Of a stretch of 21,572 nucleotides of DNA, positions 11,201-16,754 are shown in pieces; the stretch's first letter is position 1; every line of letters starts with the position of its first letter. The notes below the pieces were generated by a model that was not told the origin of the DNA, made no database searches, and worked only from the letters and a program-made list of their open reading frames with translations. This DNA comes from Candidatus Competibacteraceae bacterium. GTDB taxonomy: Bacteria; Pseudomonadota; Gammaproteobacteria; Competibacterales; Competibacteraceae. A program made the position numbers and the translations under genes. The stretch spans positions 1 through 21,572 of the forward strand of contig JAGRHM010000390.1 in the NCBI GenBank assembly GCA_020445005.1, in the 5' to 3' direction.

Positions 11201-13552
11201 CAGGTCGATACCGGCATCCTCCAGCGCTTGCCGCACCGTTTCCAGCGTCAACAATTGCAAGGCATCGACCGACTTCAACGCCACCGGCGGCAGTCCGTAA
11301 CGGGTGGGATCAAACGGCTGCTCGGTGATGAAGCCGCCCCATTTCGAGTAAATCCGGTCGCGGGTTGCCGGGTCGGGATCGTAGTACAACCGCCAATCCC
11401 ACCGTTCCGGGGGAACTTCGGTAAGACAATTGACGCCCTGCACCAGGTTTCGCCAGTACTCCCGTGCATGGGTCGCGCCGGGCAACCAGACGCCAATGCC
11501 AATGATCGCCACATCCGCTGGATTTGCGTCAGAATTCGGCTGTTTTCGAGATTGCGGCTGATGACGCGCTAACCAGTCCAGTGCATCCGCCGTGACGTTG
11601 CGGTGCAACTCATCCAGCGTCAACGGCCGGTCATGCAGCGCCGCCGCTTGGCCGATCATATACATGCCCTGTGTCCGCTGTTCATCCGAGCCAATCTGGC
11701 GCAACTCCCCGGTCGGCTCTGATCGCAGCAGGCCCTTGGTAGCAACGCGCAGTCGGCCCAGAGTGAGATCATCCAACCGGTCACGCACGGTCCGCGCCGG
11801 TTCGCCCTGGGCCTGTAATTGCTGACGGGTTTGGTGAAATGCCGCGACGAACGGCGTAATCGCGCAACGGCTGGCGTGGCCGGGACCGGTAGTCAAGGTC
11901 GCGGTTGCCGCGCAATCCAGCGCTACCCGCTGAAAGTCGGGCTGAATAGCTCCACAGCGCACCGCTTCCTCGGTCAGAATGTACGCGGTGCCCATCAACA
12001 CACCGATGTGTGTTCCACTCCGGGTCAACGGCGCGGCGAAAGTTGCAACCATCGCCGCCGAGCGGGCATCGTGAATGCCGCCGGCGAACAGCGTCGACAC
12101 CCCAGCGAGTCCGCCGGGATGGTCCCTTTCCCAGTCCAGCAGCGCCTCAATCATCGACTCCCACAGCACGAAGCTGCTTAACGGGCCAATATGACCACCG
12201 CACTCCCGGCCCTCGAAAATAAAGCGGCGCGCGCCCTGCTCTAGGAACAGCCGCAACAAGGTCGGCGTGGGTACATGCAGATAGGTCGGAATGCCGTCGG
12301 CTTCCAGTTGTCGCGCTTGTTCCGGGCGACCGCCGGCGATGTAGGCGAAAGGCGGGCGGACGGCCCGAATCGCCGCCAATTGCTCCTCGCGCAAGGCCGC
12401 CGGGACAAAACCGAGAATCCCTACGCCCCAGGATTGCCCGTTCAAACCGCGCACGGTTTCCGCCAGCAGTTCGCGGGAACGGTCGCCGCTCAGCATCGCC
12501 AAAGCGATCATCGGTAATGCGCCGGCGCTGGCGACCGCTTTGGCAAATTCAGCGCAGTCGCTGACCCGGGTCATGGCCCCCTGCACGATGGGGAAACGGG
12601 TCGCATGAACACGCGCCAATGGGGAATGTTCCGCCAGCGCGGCATCTTTTTGCGCTTGATGTGAATGTTTGGCTAACGCTCGCCGAATCGCACGAATGAC
12701 GCTGGCGACCGTTCCATAACGCTTGGCCCAGGGCACAGCGAACGCGACTTCCTGACCGAGAGGTAAAATATCGCGCGCCTGTGGATCGCGCCAGCCGGTC
12801 AACCCCTCCAGGATCGTTCCAAAAGGAGTCTCCCGATTATTCTGCAACTGTTGGCGTAGAGCCGCCACCGGCGTAAAGCTCGGCCGTTCCAGCACCCGGA
12901 CATAACGCCCGGTTTCCTCATGCCCCAACAATACGGTTTCCGTGCCGTCCAGCCCCCGCAACCAGGGGCGTAAGGTGTCAGCGACCGGTGATTCCTGCAA
13001 CAGCAACAAGGCGTGTTCCAGGACTACGCCAGCAGCGCCGCCAACCTGGCAGGCTGCCGCCGTGTGCAAGCCAATACCGCCCCGGACGTAAACCGGAAGC
13101 GTGGTCTGCTCCAGTAATCGCTGCAGAAGTACAAAACTGCTTTCTTCGCCGACCATGCCACCGGCTTCGTGACCCTTGACCCACCAACCATCGATTTGCG
13201 TTTCCAGATCAGCCCATTCATCGCGCCAACGTGAGAGTTCCAGCAACACGTTTCCACCCTCGGCGCGGAAGGTCTGCACGGTGGGCAGCAAATGAGTATT
13301 CCGTGCGGCGTCCAGAATCAGCCAGGCCGGTCTGAACGAACGGTCAGCATCCAACGCCGTTGGCGCTTCGCTGCCGCCCCATTTCAGGCCAAAAGGAGTA
13401 GACAGGCCCGCCAACTGTTTTAACGCTGTTGCCAGTTCAGGTAGATTCACGGCAGTTTCAGCATTGAACACCCCAATCGCGCCAGCGCGACAACCGGCAA
13501 CTGCCAGCGCCGGATTGCTTAAGTCAGCGGGATTCAGGATGAAAAGCTTCAT
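5255..13552 (-). CDS. Multidomain iterative lipid/polyketide synthase: NPD-like, NPD (enoyl reductase), KS, AT, ACP, KR, DH
   Basis: A 2765-residue cytosolic megasynthase. Visible order: NPD/FabK-like TIM-barrel 1 (about 1-290; GHEAGGMVG has Met133 at the catalytic-type His); NPD 2 (305-640; GRECGGHIGP, His454), expected to be an FMN enoyl reductase like PfaD; KS (680-1125; Cys867, His1002, His1042); AT (1245-1545; PGQGSQY, GHSYGE Ser1347, AAFHSP His1452); one ACP (1797-1880; LGIDSIKRVEI, Ser1834); KR with structural half (1905-2140) and catalytic half (2150-2420; TGGARGIT, Ser2333, Tyr2346, Asn2350); product-template/PKS-type dehydratase (2460-2740; HRLDGVPVLP His2491, Asp2664-x3-Gln2668). 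All activities for full reduction are present; there is no thioesterase. The ACP and KR styles resemble PfaA. Linkers at 1213-1226, 1640-1668 and 1743-1772 are repeat-derived. ATG 13552 overlaps the upstream stop (ATGA) and has no clear Shine-Dalgarno, so translation is probably coupled. Product unknown. Confidence 0.95.
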   Translation of the reverse strand: MKLFILNPADLSNPALAVAGCRAGAIGVFNAETAVNLPELATALKQLAGLSTPFGLKWGGSEAPTALDADRSFRPAWLILDAARNTHLLPTVQTFRAEGGNVLLELSRWRDEWADLETQIDGWWVKGHEAGGMVGEESSFVLLQRLLEQTTLPVYVRGGIGLHTAAACQVGGAAGVVLEHALLLLQESPVADTLRPWLRGLDGTETVLLGHEETGRYVRVLERPSFTPVAALRQQLQNNRETPFGTILEGLTGWRDPQARDILPLGQEVAFAVPWAKRYGTVASVIRAIRRALAKHSHQAQKDAALAEHSPLARVHATRFPIVQGAMTRVSDCAEFAKAVASAGALPMIALAMLSGDRSRELLAETVRGLNGQSWGVGILGFVPAALREEQLAAIRAVRPPFAYIAGGRPEQARQLEADGIPTYLHVPTPTLLRLFLEQGARRFIFEGRECGGHIGPLSSFVLWESMIEALLDWERDHPGGLAGVSTLFAGGIHDARSAAMVATFAAPLTRSGTHIGVLMGTAYILTEEAVRCGAIQPDFQRVALDCAATATLTTGPGHASRCAITPFVAAFHQTRQQLQAQGEPARTVRDRLDDLTLGRLRVATKGLLRSEPTGELRQIGSDEQRTQGMYMIGQAAALHDRPLTLDELHRNVTADALDWLARHQPQSRKQPNSDANPADVAIIGIGVWLPGATHAREYWRNLVQGVNCLTEVPPERWDWRLYYDPDPATRDRIYSKWGGFITEQPFDPTRYGLPPVALKSVDALQLLTLETVRQALEDAGIDLPQTDRERIAVVLGTSGGMGELGLAYATRADLPRMTGRADEDTLARLPEWTEDSFAGLLPNVAAGRVSNRFDFGGVNCAVDAACASSLAAVYQAVNELRLGHSDLAIAGGADTMQSPFMYLCFSKTQALSPQGRPRTFDEQADGIAIAEGVAAVVLKRLADAERDGDRIYAVIKGIAGSSDGRAKGLTAPRPAGQLRALRRAYQEAGYSPATVGLWEAHGTGTVAGDRAELETVTTLLDESSAYPASGAIGSAKTLIGHTKATAGVAGLIKAALALHYRVLPPHRGVDRPLPPLCDPAHPLFINPEARPWLREQDHPRRASVSAFGFGGANFHATLEEYGEGRASEPSVPDWPIELFVWRATNSAGLIAELERLQVVLLQAGAQPRLADLAAALARALPKQGLTLAIVADSLAELAQRIASALALLRKLPLSSNPSPAKGQESHANGIYLPHSWLADGQTPRLAVLFPGQGSQYPDMLRELAVALPQLAATLEQADAVLTGVFDAKLSAFIYPPRRFIPETDQAARRRLTRTHIAQPALGAVEAGLWAWLQALNLQTDLAAGHSYGEYVALHAAGVLDLETLLRLSEARGRFIIDAAAGSELGTMLAARADVESVKTALRGVEGITLANYNAPRQLALSGSTAAIEKAHQALSTHGISAAPLPVAAAFHSPMVEPARARLAEFMADLPLASPTLTVYGNSTADPYPQEPAAIRDRLAAHLAEPVNFTGEIEAMYAAGARLFLEVGPRNVLTRLTQQILHGQPHLAVAVDDHGGGLNGLLQALAALLTHNVHLDLAALFAGRVADQSPLDAVLERSKPAPLPSYVWRLSGTGIRRQGESHALGVRPPLTAPAALLSQIPPNPSFPKGGAKQMLPPCAEEGCDRGEAISSTENHLMSDQPSGWPPATSATATWAVDQALAGYQETMRQFLHLQERVMLAYFAANREEGGIETAPLQPPLPVPKIPPSSLASPALNIPPSPPVSKAGKEGISQPTVNVPSPPPVIITPPTPVQSEEELPDLKNRLLAIVSERTGYPPEMLGLEQDIEADLGIDSIKRVEILGLFRRSLPESVSQKLQPHMEEIATLPTFQQILHAVAARLATETSVTPTREEKTLEENARPFELTGMAGLLCAPLSRFIVKAHVEPLTYPPLPLEPGLYLITPDERGVADALSGKLRQADVQPLLIPEELLGDAERLRHWLQAQWRSLTIRAVIHLLPLGQPPLAIDTPLTAWREQVTREVKSLFALLQQVGTELRNGGQLLTVSGLGGEFGRNGSPDAVQNIFPGGAGLTGLVKTLNLEWNPGPAAPTFIGKALDVDPDGDPERLAALVLQELALPGGRREVGYPGGVRTIFRTVPASLSPLPTPRRQPNEDWVVLATGGARGITAETLRELVRFRPTLILLGRTPLPAAEDAVIRHLPDAAALRRHLLAQASAEGRAVKPAEVERDIQSLLHDREMRANLADFAALGARVDYRVVDVRNETEVATLLGALYQRYGRIDAVIHGAGVIEDAWFLDKSRESIDRVIDTKVDSAFLLAKYLRPETLKFIAFFTSVAGRFGNRGQADYATANEIVTRLAWSLRTRWGESVKVAAIHWSPWDQTTHGIGMVTPEVRRQFEARGVHLVNAAAGRRFLLNELLYGPTDEAELVAGDYPWEYAEARLSALPGEADASVIAQGPHALLHGARLTESDSTTWRFEKTVDLISDPYLDHHRLDGVPVLPFAVAMEYMAEAVTVHRPKLPILELEDVQLLQGLRLTQDDLAIKIQAHEQTASVPEQQQFAVTLDASDQSERPAYRATVVIGKNQPALSRPQELPPNPLQASPATITVEEAYRRWLFHGPLLQTIATIEAINHQGIDLRLTPSRTEQFCPFTENGAWRFDPGWIDAIFQAVLIWSRTLRGSATLPNRVGLIQRFNSSASIDLVKARIRIHSERDDPVTRGAAWIVDEQDAVLCVLRQFECTASSALNRLGGGWAGGVRRQEGEELT
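5264..5271 (-). promoter_or_regulatory. Ribosome binding site for the KS-AT gene
   Basis: GAGAGGAA on the minus strand lies five bases before ATG 5258, inside the end of the upstream synthase gene. It is the best Shine-Dalgarno match in the operon and supports ATG 5258 over the longer open frame that begins at 5339. Confidence 0.7.
8239..8330 (-). repeat. C/G-rich dispersed repeat pair between helix and ACP of the synthase
   Basis: The forward strand carries GGAGAGGGGGGGATGTT with TTCCTTCTTTACCCGCCTTT to its left, plus AGGAGGGAGGGATTTTGG at 8308-8325. On the coding strand they read NIPPSPPVSKAGKEGIS and KIPPSSL, both in frame. Confidence 0.5.
8550..8640 (-). repeat. C/G-rich dispersed repeats between AT and ACP of the synthase
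   Basis: Segment 8602-8640 is C-run, TTTGGAAAAGAGGGATTAGG, then GGGAATTT; it encodes IPPNPSFPKGGA. It is closely similar to the copy at 14015-14050. The adjoining 8551-8590 has CTTCCCCCCT and CGCAAGGGGGCAG as inverted arms and encodes LPPCAEEGCDRGEA. Both are in frame. Confidence 0.65.
9873..9920 (-). repeat. Dispersed palindromic repeat between KS and AT of the synthase
   Basis: Forward strand: CTCTCC, then CCCCTTTGCAGGGGAAGGG, then GGAGGAGAGGGGGAG. The arms CTCTCC/GGAGAG and CCCC/GGGG can fold. It encodes LSSNPSPAKGQES in the linker just before the AT. It belongs to a different subtype from the PPFxKGG copies. Confidence 0.5.
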
Positions 13553-14121
13553 GGCAAGGGATCAACCGGCGGGGTCAGCGATTCTGCCGCGTCACTGGCT
13601 TCGCTGGCCGCCAGTTTAAACCGGCTGACTCGCTCCATTTCCAGCAAGGTTTCTTCCAGCGCCGCTTCCAGCCAGTCCACCCGATTTTCCAGTTGCTGGT
13701 AATAGCGGCCGATCTCCTCCAAAGTGCTGGAGGTTGTCAATTCTTCGGCGCGCGGTAGGGCTTCGACGCCAAATTCCAGACCCCAGGCGTTTTCGCCACC
13801 GGACGGGCGTCCTGCGCCACTCTCCTGATTTTGCAGCCATTGCAGCAGGGCGTGACGAATATCAGGATTTTTCAGCAGGGGCGCCAAAGCCGCCAATCCA
13901 CCCGGCAAACGGCCACCTTTGCCCTGAGCCGCAACCGCCGGCGCCGACGCGGTCCTGGTCGCCATCATCAATGCGCGTAAACCGGGGCGACTATGCTGTG
14001 TTGCTGGTTCCAGGCTCCCCCCTTTGGCAAAGCGGGGTGGGGGGGAATTTTGCCCGGCGCGCGCCTGGCGCTCTTGCCGCAGTCGGTCAAGACGCTGTTT
14101 GACTTCATCCTCATCGCTCAT
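13549..14121 (-). CDS. Unrecognised 190-residue protein with C-terminal coiled coil
   Basis: I do not recognise the family. The 190 residues start with a charged helix (DEVKQRLDRLRQERQ), then a Pro/Gly stretch at about 25-38 encoded by a dispersed repeat (NSPPPRFAKGGS), an Ala/Gly-rich middle with a hydrophobic helix (about 71-99), and a likely coiled coil at about 132-168 rich in Leu and Glu. There is no signal peptide or membrane segment, so it is probably cytosolic. It overlaps the synthase start by 4 bases and starts 8 bases after the preceding gene. A weak GGAG lies 12 bases before the ATG. Its place between the second coiled-coil protein and the synthase, with a similar layout to that protein, suggests a structural or scaffolding partner. 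That role is inference only. Confidence 0.8.
   Translation of the reverse strand: MSDEDEVKQRLDRLRQERQARAGQNSPPPRFAKGGSLEPATQHSRPGLRALMMATRTASAPAVAAQGKGGRLPGGLAALAPLLKNPDIRHALLQWLQNQESGAGRPSGGENAWGLEFGVEALPRAEELTTSSTLEEIGRYYQQLENRVDWLEAALEETLLEMERVSRFKLAASEASDAAESLTPPVDPLP
14008..14056 (-). repeat. C/G-rich dispersed repeat (PPxFAKGG type) in the 190-residue protein
   Basis: CCCCCCTTTGGCAAAGCGGG followed by GTGGGGGGGAATTTTG on the forward strand; it aligns by eye with 8602-8640 (differences mainly A/C at two sites and the ATTA centre). It encodes NSPPPRFAKGGS in frame. Confidence 0.65.
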
Positions 14122-14129
14122 ATCGCGGG

Positions 14130-14966
14130 CTACTCCAGAAACTCCAGAAACCAGTCATCGCCGCCTGCCCGGGGGGATGTAGCAGACTCCGGGGGATTAT
14201 TCGTGAGCAGTTGGGCGTGCTGCGCTGGCCTAGCATCCGGAGGGGATAGCGCGGCTCGCTTCCGGGCTTGCTCCAAACGCGCTTGCAAATCCTGGGCGAC
14301 GGCCTGCAGGCGCTGGATATCCGCTTCAAGCGCAGCGATTTCCCCGGCGCTCTCCGTTTCTGCATGGAGTACCGACTCACGAGGGGGCGGTACCTCTTCC
14401 TTGCCTGCTTCAATCAATTGCTCTCTGGTTACGCTGGCCAGCGGCATAGAAGGCAATACAGCAGAAGTTGCATCGACCTCCGGCAAGCGGTTCACCCGCT
14501 CTAGCATCTGTTGCAAACGTCGAAGGTTAACTCCAACCGTCATTGGCTCACCGGGAATATTTTGCTGCAAAAACTTGAGCAGTCGCTGAATGCGCTCATT
14601 GACGCCGCCCTGGGCAGTTCGGCCACGTTGCTCCAGAAGCCGCATCACCTGCTGAAGCCGTTGTTCGCCAATCGAAGTTCCAGGAATCAGCGTATCTCCC
14701 GGCGGTGTCTCCGCCAGAAATTGCGCGAACCTCTGTAGTAGACCACCACTTTGGCGTTCACCGCCCGGACCTGCCCCAGCCTGTCCCCGGCGATTGCCCT
14801 GCCTTCCTCGACCACGGCGTCCATCCTGAGCCGGCGCTGCAGGATTCGCCATTGGCGTCCCAGGCGTTGTCAGCGTCGCGTCATGCGCTGGAGAGAGCTG
14901 TTCATAGCGTCCTCGCAGCGCCTGTAAGCGGGCGCGCCGTTTGGCTCGATCGTCATCTTTATTCAT
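14130..14966 (-). CDS. Unrecognised 278-residue Arg/Gly- and coiled-coil protein
   Basis: Family not recognised. A basic N-terminal helix (DDDRAKRRARLQALR) is followed by a Pro/Ala linker, an Arg/Gly patch at about 49-62 (GRRGRGRQGNRRGQ), a helical middle with Leu/Gln-rich amphipathic helices (76-165), a coiled coil at about 207-240 (EIAALEADIQRLQAVAQDL) and a short acidic-aromatic tail, DDWFLEFLE. There is no signal peptide or TM segment. Its plan (basic helix, low-complexity linker, helical middle, coiled coil) resembles that of the next gene, so the two may be distant paralogues or partners. ATG 14966 is 31 bases after the sulfotransferase stop, one of only two non-overlapping junctions in the operon, with AAGAG as a weak ribosome site. 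Confidence 0.8.
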   Translation of the reverse strand: MNKDDDRAKRRARLQALRGRYEQLSPAHDATLTTPGTPMANPAAPAQDGRRGRGRQGNRRGQAGAGPGGERQSGGLLQRFAQFLAETPPGDTLIPGTSIGEQRLQQVMRLLEQRGRTAQGGVNERIQRLLKFLQQNIPGEPMTVGVNLRRLQQMLERVNRLPEVDATSAVLPSMPLASVTREQLIEAGKEEVPPPRESVLHAETESAGEIAALEADIQRLQAVAQDLQARLEQARKRAALSPPDARPAQHAQLLTNNPPESATSPRAGGDDWFLEFLE

Positions 14967-14997
14967 GAAGAGTGCTCTTGGGAATTGTTTTTGAAAT

Positions 14998-15942
14998 TCA
15001 GCAGTAACCGAATGCTTGCGCTAACTCGACCACCGCCGGGTGCAATCCCTGACGATCCGGCCGCCACGGCAAAGGTTCGGCAGGATCATAATCATCGAAT
15101 TGCGCCGAACGCAGGCGCGGCTCCAGCAGAAAATTGATGTCATTACCCAAACGGGCGTTGACCGGACCGACATAGGCATAGGAGGACTGTTCCGGCGCCT
15201 TCATCGCCGCCAGTTCGCGCGGACCACAGGGCAATCTCAGCCATTGACAAATCCGGGCCAGTTCCGTATCCGGGTCAGCCAGAATCCGCTCGCCCTGCAC
15301 CCGCAGCCATTGCTCCTGAGGTAGCTCATTCAGGAACTCCATGACCAGAGCATTAGCGTCGTGCCATAAAATTTGTGGCTCGATCACCGCCATATCGTCT
15401 GACTGATCGATCGCATTAAGCATCATCAGCATGAGCTTACCGCCCCGCGCTTTGAGGACCGACTCGCATTGCCCGCGTGGGTGGCGCAGCAAATGGATGA
15501 ACCGCGCCTGGGGAACCGCTTCCCGCAAGCGGTCCAGATACTGGCGCCGACGTAGATAGCCCGGACTTTTCTCGACCGCAATGAGCGGATCGATCTTCTC
15601 CAGAAGTTCCTGGAATATCTCGCGGGTGCTGCGCGAAGCGCGCGCGCGAATCCAGCGGTAAGCCAACGCCACGCTGTCGATGGTCTGTTCGCCCGCGTAG
15701 AGCTGCGCGACCGTCCGCAACAAGCCGTGCCGCATCACCGGCCAAAAGGTGGATTTACGCCCACCGTCGTGATCGACGCCGCGCCAGAATTCGTCCATGC
15801 TTTCCGCCATGAACAGATTCAACTCGGGGAACCCATACATCCGGGGATGCTGGCCGAGCATCGTACTAACCAGCGAAGTAAAAGACCGGGGCGGCGCCAA
15901 AATAAACACAGGTTCGCCATGCGCTGGACTCGCCGCCGTCAC
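14998..15942 (-). CDS. PAPS-dependent sulfotransferase family protein
   Basis: 314 residues, the usual size of a single-domain cytosolic sulfotransferase. The N-terminal P-loop-like 5'-phosphosulfate motif is APPRSFTSLVSTML (16-29, Arg19, Ser20, Thr22). The 3'-phosphate site is RFIHLLRHPRGQCES (147-161, Arg153, Ser161). Known family members move the sulfuryl group from PAPS to a hydroxyl or amine; in cyanobacterial olefin synthase and CurM, such a domain sulfates a beta-hydroxyacyl-ACP before chain release. Here the acceptor is unknown; the hydroxylated or carboxyl end of the synthase product is the natural guess. GTG 15942 overlaps the upstream stop as GTGA, with AAGGA nine bases ahead. No thioesterase follows, unlike olefin synthase. 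Confidence 0.85.
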   Translation of the reverse strand: MTAASPAHGEPVFILAPPRSFTSLVSTMLGQHPRMYGFPELNLFMAESMDEFWRGVDHDGGRKSTFWPVMRHGLLRTVAQLYAGEQTIDSVALAYRWIRARASRSTREIFQELLEKIDPLIAVEKSPGYLRRRQYLDRLREAVPQARFIHLLRHPRGQCESVLKARGGKLMLMMLNAIDQSDDMAVIEPQILWHDANALVMEFLNELPQEQWLRVQGERILADPDTELARICQWLRLPCGPRELAAMKAPEQSSYAYVGPVNARLGNDINFLLEPRLRSAQFDDYDPAEPLPWRPDRQGLHPAVVELAQAFGYC

Positions 15943-16754
15943 GGGCGCAATCCTTCAACGAAGGGCACTTCAAAGCATTTCTCATGCATGATCGGTCCAT
16001 GGCCAAAGTACCCCTCCTCGCCGAACAGTTCGCCATGATCGGCGGTGACGATGAACCAGGTATTGGACGGGCATTTGGCGTATAACTCGCCTAGCCATTT
16101 ATCGAGATACTCCACACATTTCACCTGTTGACGGTGCAACCGTTGCATCTCTTCGTTGGGGAAAAAGTCCTGGTCAGAGCGCGTCCGGGACGCATCGCTG
16201 GCTAGGTCTTTGAGTACTCCATGCACTCCGGAAATGTGCGGCAAATCGTCGCCGGTCAGCATGTAGGGATAGTGCGTTTCGCCCAGATTGAGAAAGTAAC
16301 AACGCGGCTGATCGTCGGGGAAAACGATTTCGCGCACCATGCCAGCGAAATCGTTGTGGTGGTCCATCAACCGGTAATCGTCGAAATCCCGATTAAGCAG
16401 GGTGTAGGGATTCAACACCGGCAACGACATGCGCGCAATCGTTCGGTAGCCGTGGGTTTTTAGCACCCGGGGCAGGGACAGTTCCGGCACGAAAGTTTTG
16501 AACGACAAGCCAGGAATCGCCAACCGATCCACCCAGCGCTTGAACTCGCCCTTGTAGACTTCGGAGGCGAATACCCCGCGCGGACTCGTGTGCGGAACCA
16601 TACCCATCAGCATGGCGTAATGGGAGGGCGAGGTCCAGGATGCATAACTATAACGCCGTTCAACCGGACCCAGTTTGGCGAGGTGCGGCGCGTTAGCCTG
16701 TTGGCAACTGTCATAACGACAGCTATCCATGACGATATAAATCAGATGATTCAT
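15939..16754 (-). CDS. Short alkaline-phosphatase/sulfatase-superfamily protein with Thr at the nucleophile site
   Basis: 271 residues with no signal peptide or TM. The superfamily metal sites are visible: IVMDSCRYD (Asp10, Asp15), TADHGE (Asp239, His240) and GHGP (His252), plus NLGETHYPY around His161. The nucleophile segment WTSPSHYAMLMG follows the sulfatase signature C/S-x-P-S-R-x(4)-x-G but has Thr41 in place of the Cys/Ser that becomes formylglycine, and His45 for Arg. This argues against a classic sulfatase and for a phosphatase, phosphodiesterase or head-group transferase, where Thr serves as nucleophile in other superfamily members. It is shorter than usual (400-550) and ends soon after VPFVEGL, so the C-terminal subdomain is missing. 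ATG 16754 overlaps the TPR stop (ATGA), with no Shine-Dalgarno seen. Confidence 0.8.
   Translation of the reverse strand: MNHLIYIVMDSCRYDSCQQANAPHLAKLGPVERRYSYASWTSPSHYAMLMGMVPHTSPRGVFASEVYKGEFKRWVDRLAIPGLSFKTFVPELSLPRVLKTHGYRTIARMSLPVLNPYTLLNRDFDDYRLMDHHNDFAGMVREIVFPDDQPRCYFLNLGETHYPYMLTGDDLPHISGVHGVLKDLASDASRTRSDQDFFPNEEMQRLHRQQVKCVEYLDKWLGELYAKCPSNTWFIVTADHGELFGEEGYFGHGPIMHEKCFEVPFVEGLRP

Noticed and set aside
2202..14056. C/G-rich repeats as a CRISPR array
   Set aside because: Copies are kilobases apart, diverged, protein-coding and without regular spacers.
14159..14197. Another dispersed repeat (two G-runs, encoding NNPPESATSPRAGG)
   Set aside because: It has the C/G runs but lacks the TTTG-AAAG centre of the other copies; similarity too weak.
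13993..14589. 198-codon plus-strand open frame
   Set aside because: It is antisense to the two coiled-coil genes, crosses a repeat and their junction, and has Ser/Arg-rich shadow composition.
14968..14979. AAGAG-TG-CTCTT inverted repeat before the 278-residue gene
   Set aside because: The two-base loop cannot form a stable RNA hairpin and it is too short to call an operator.
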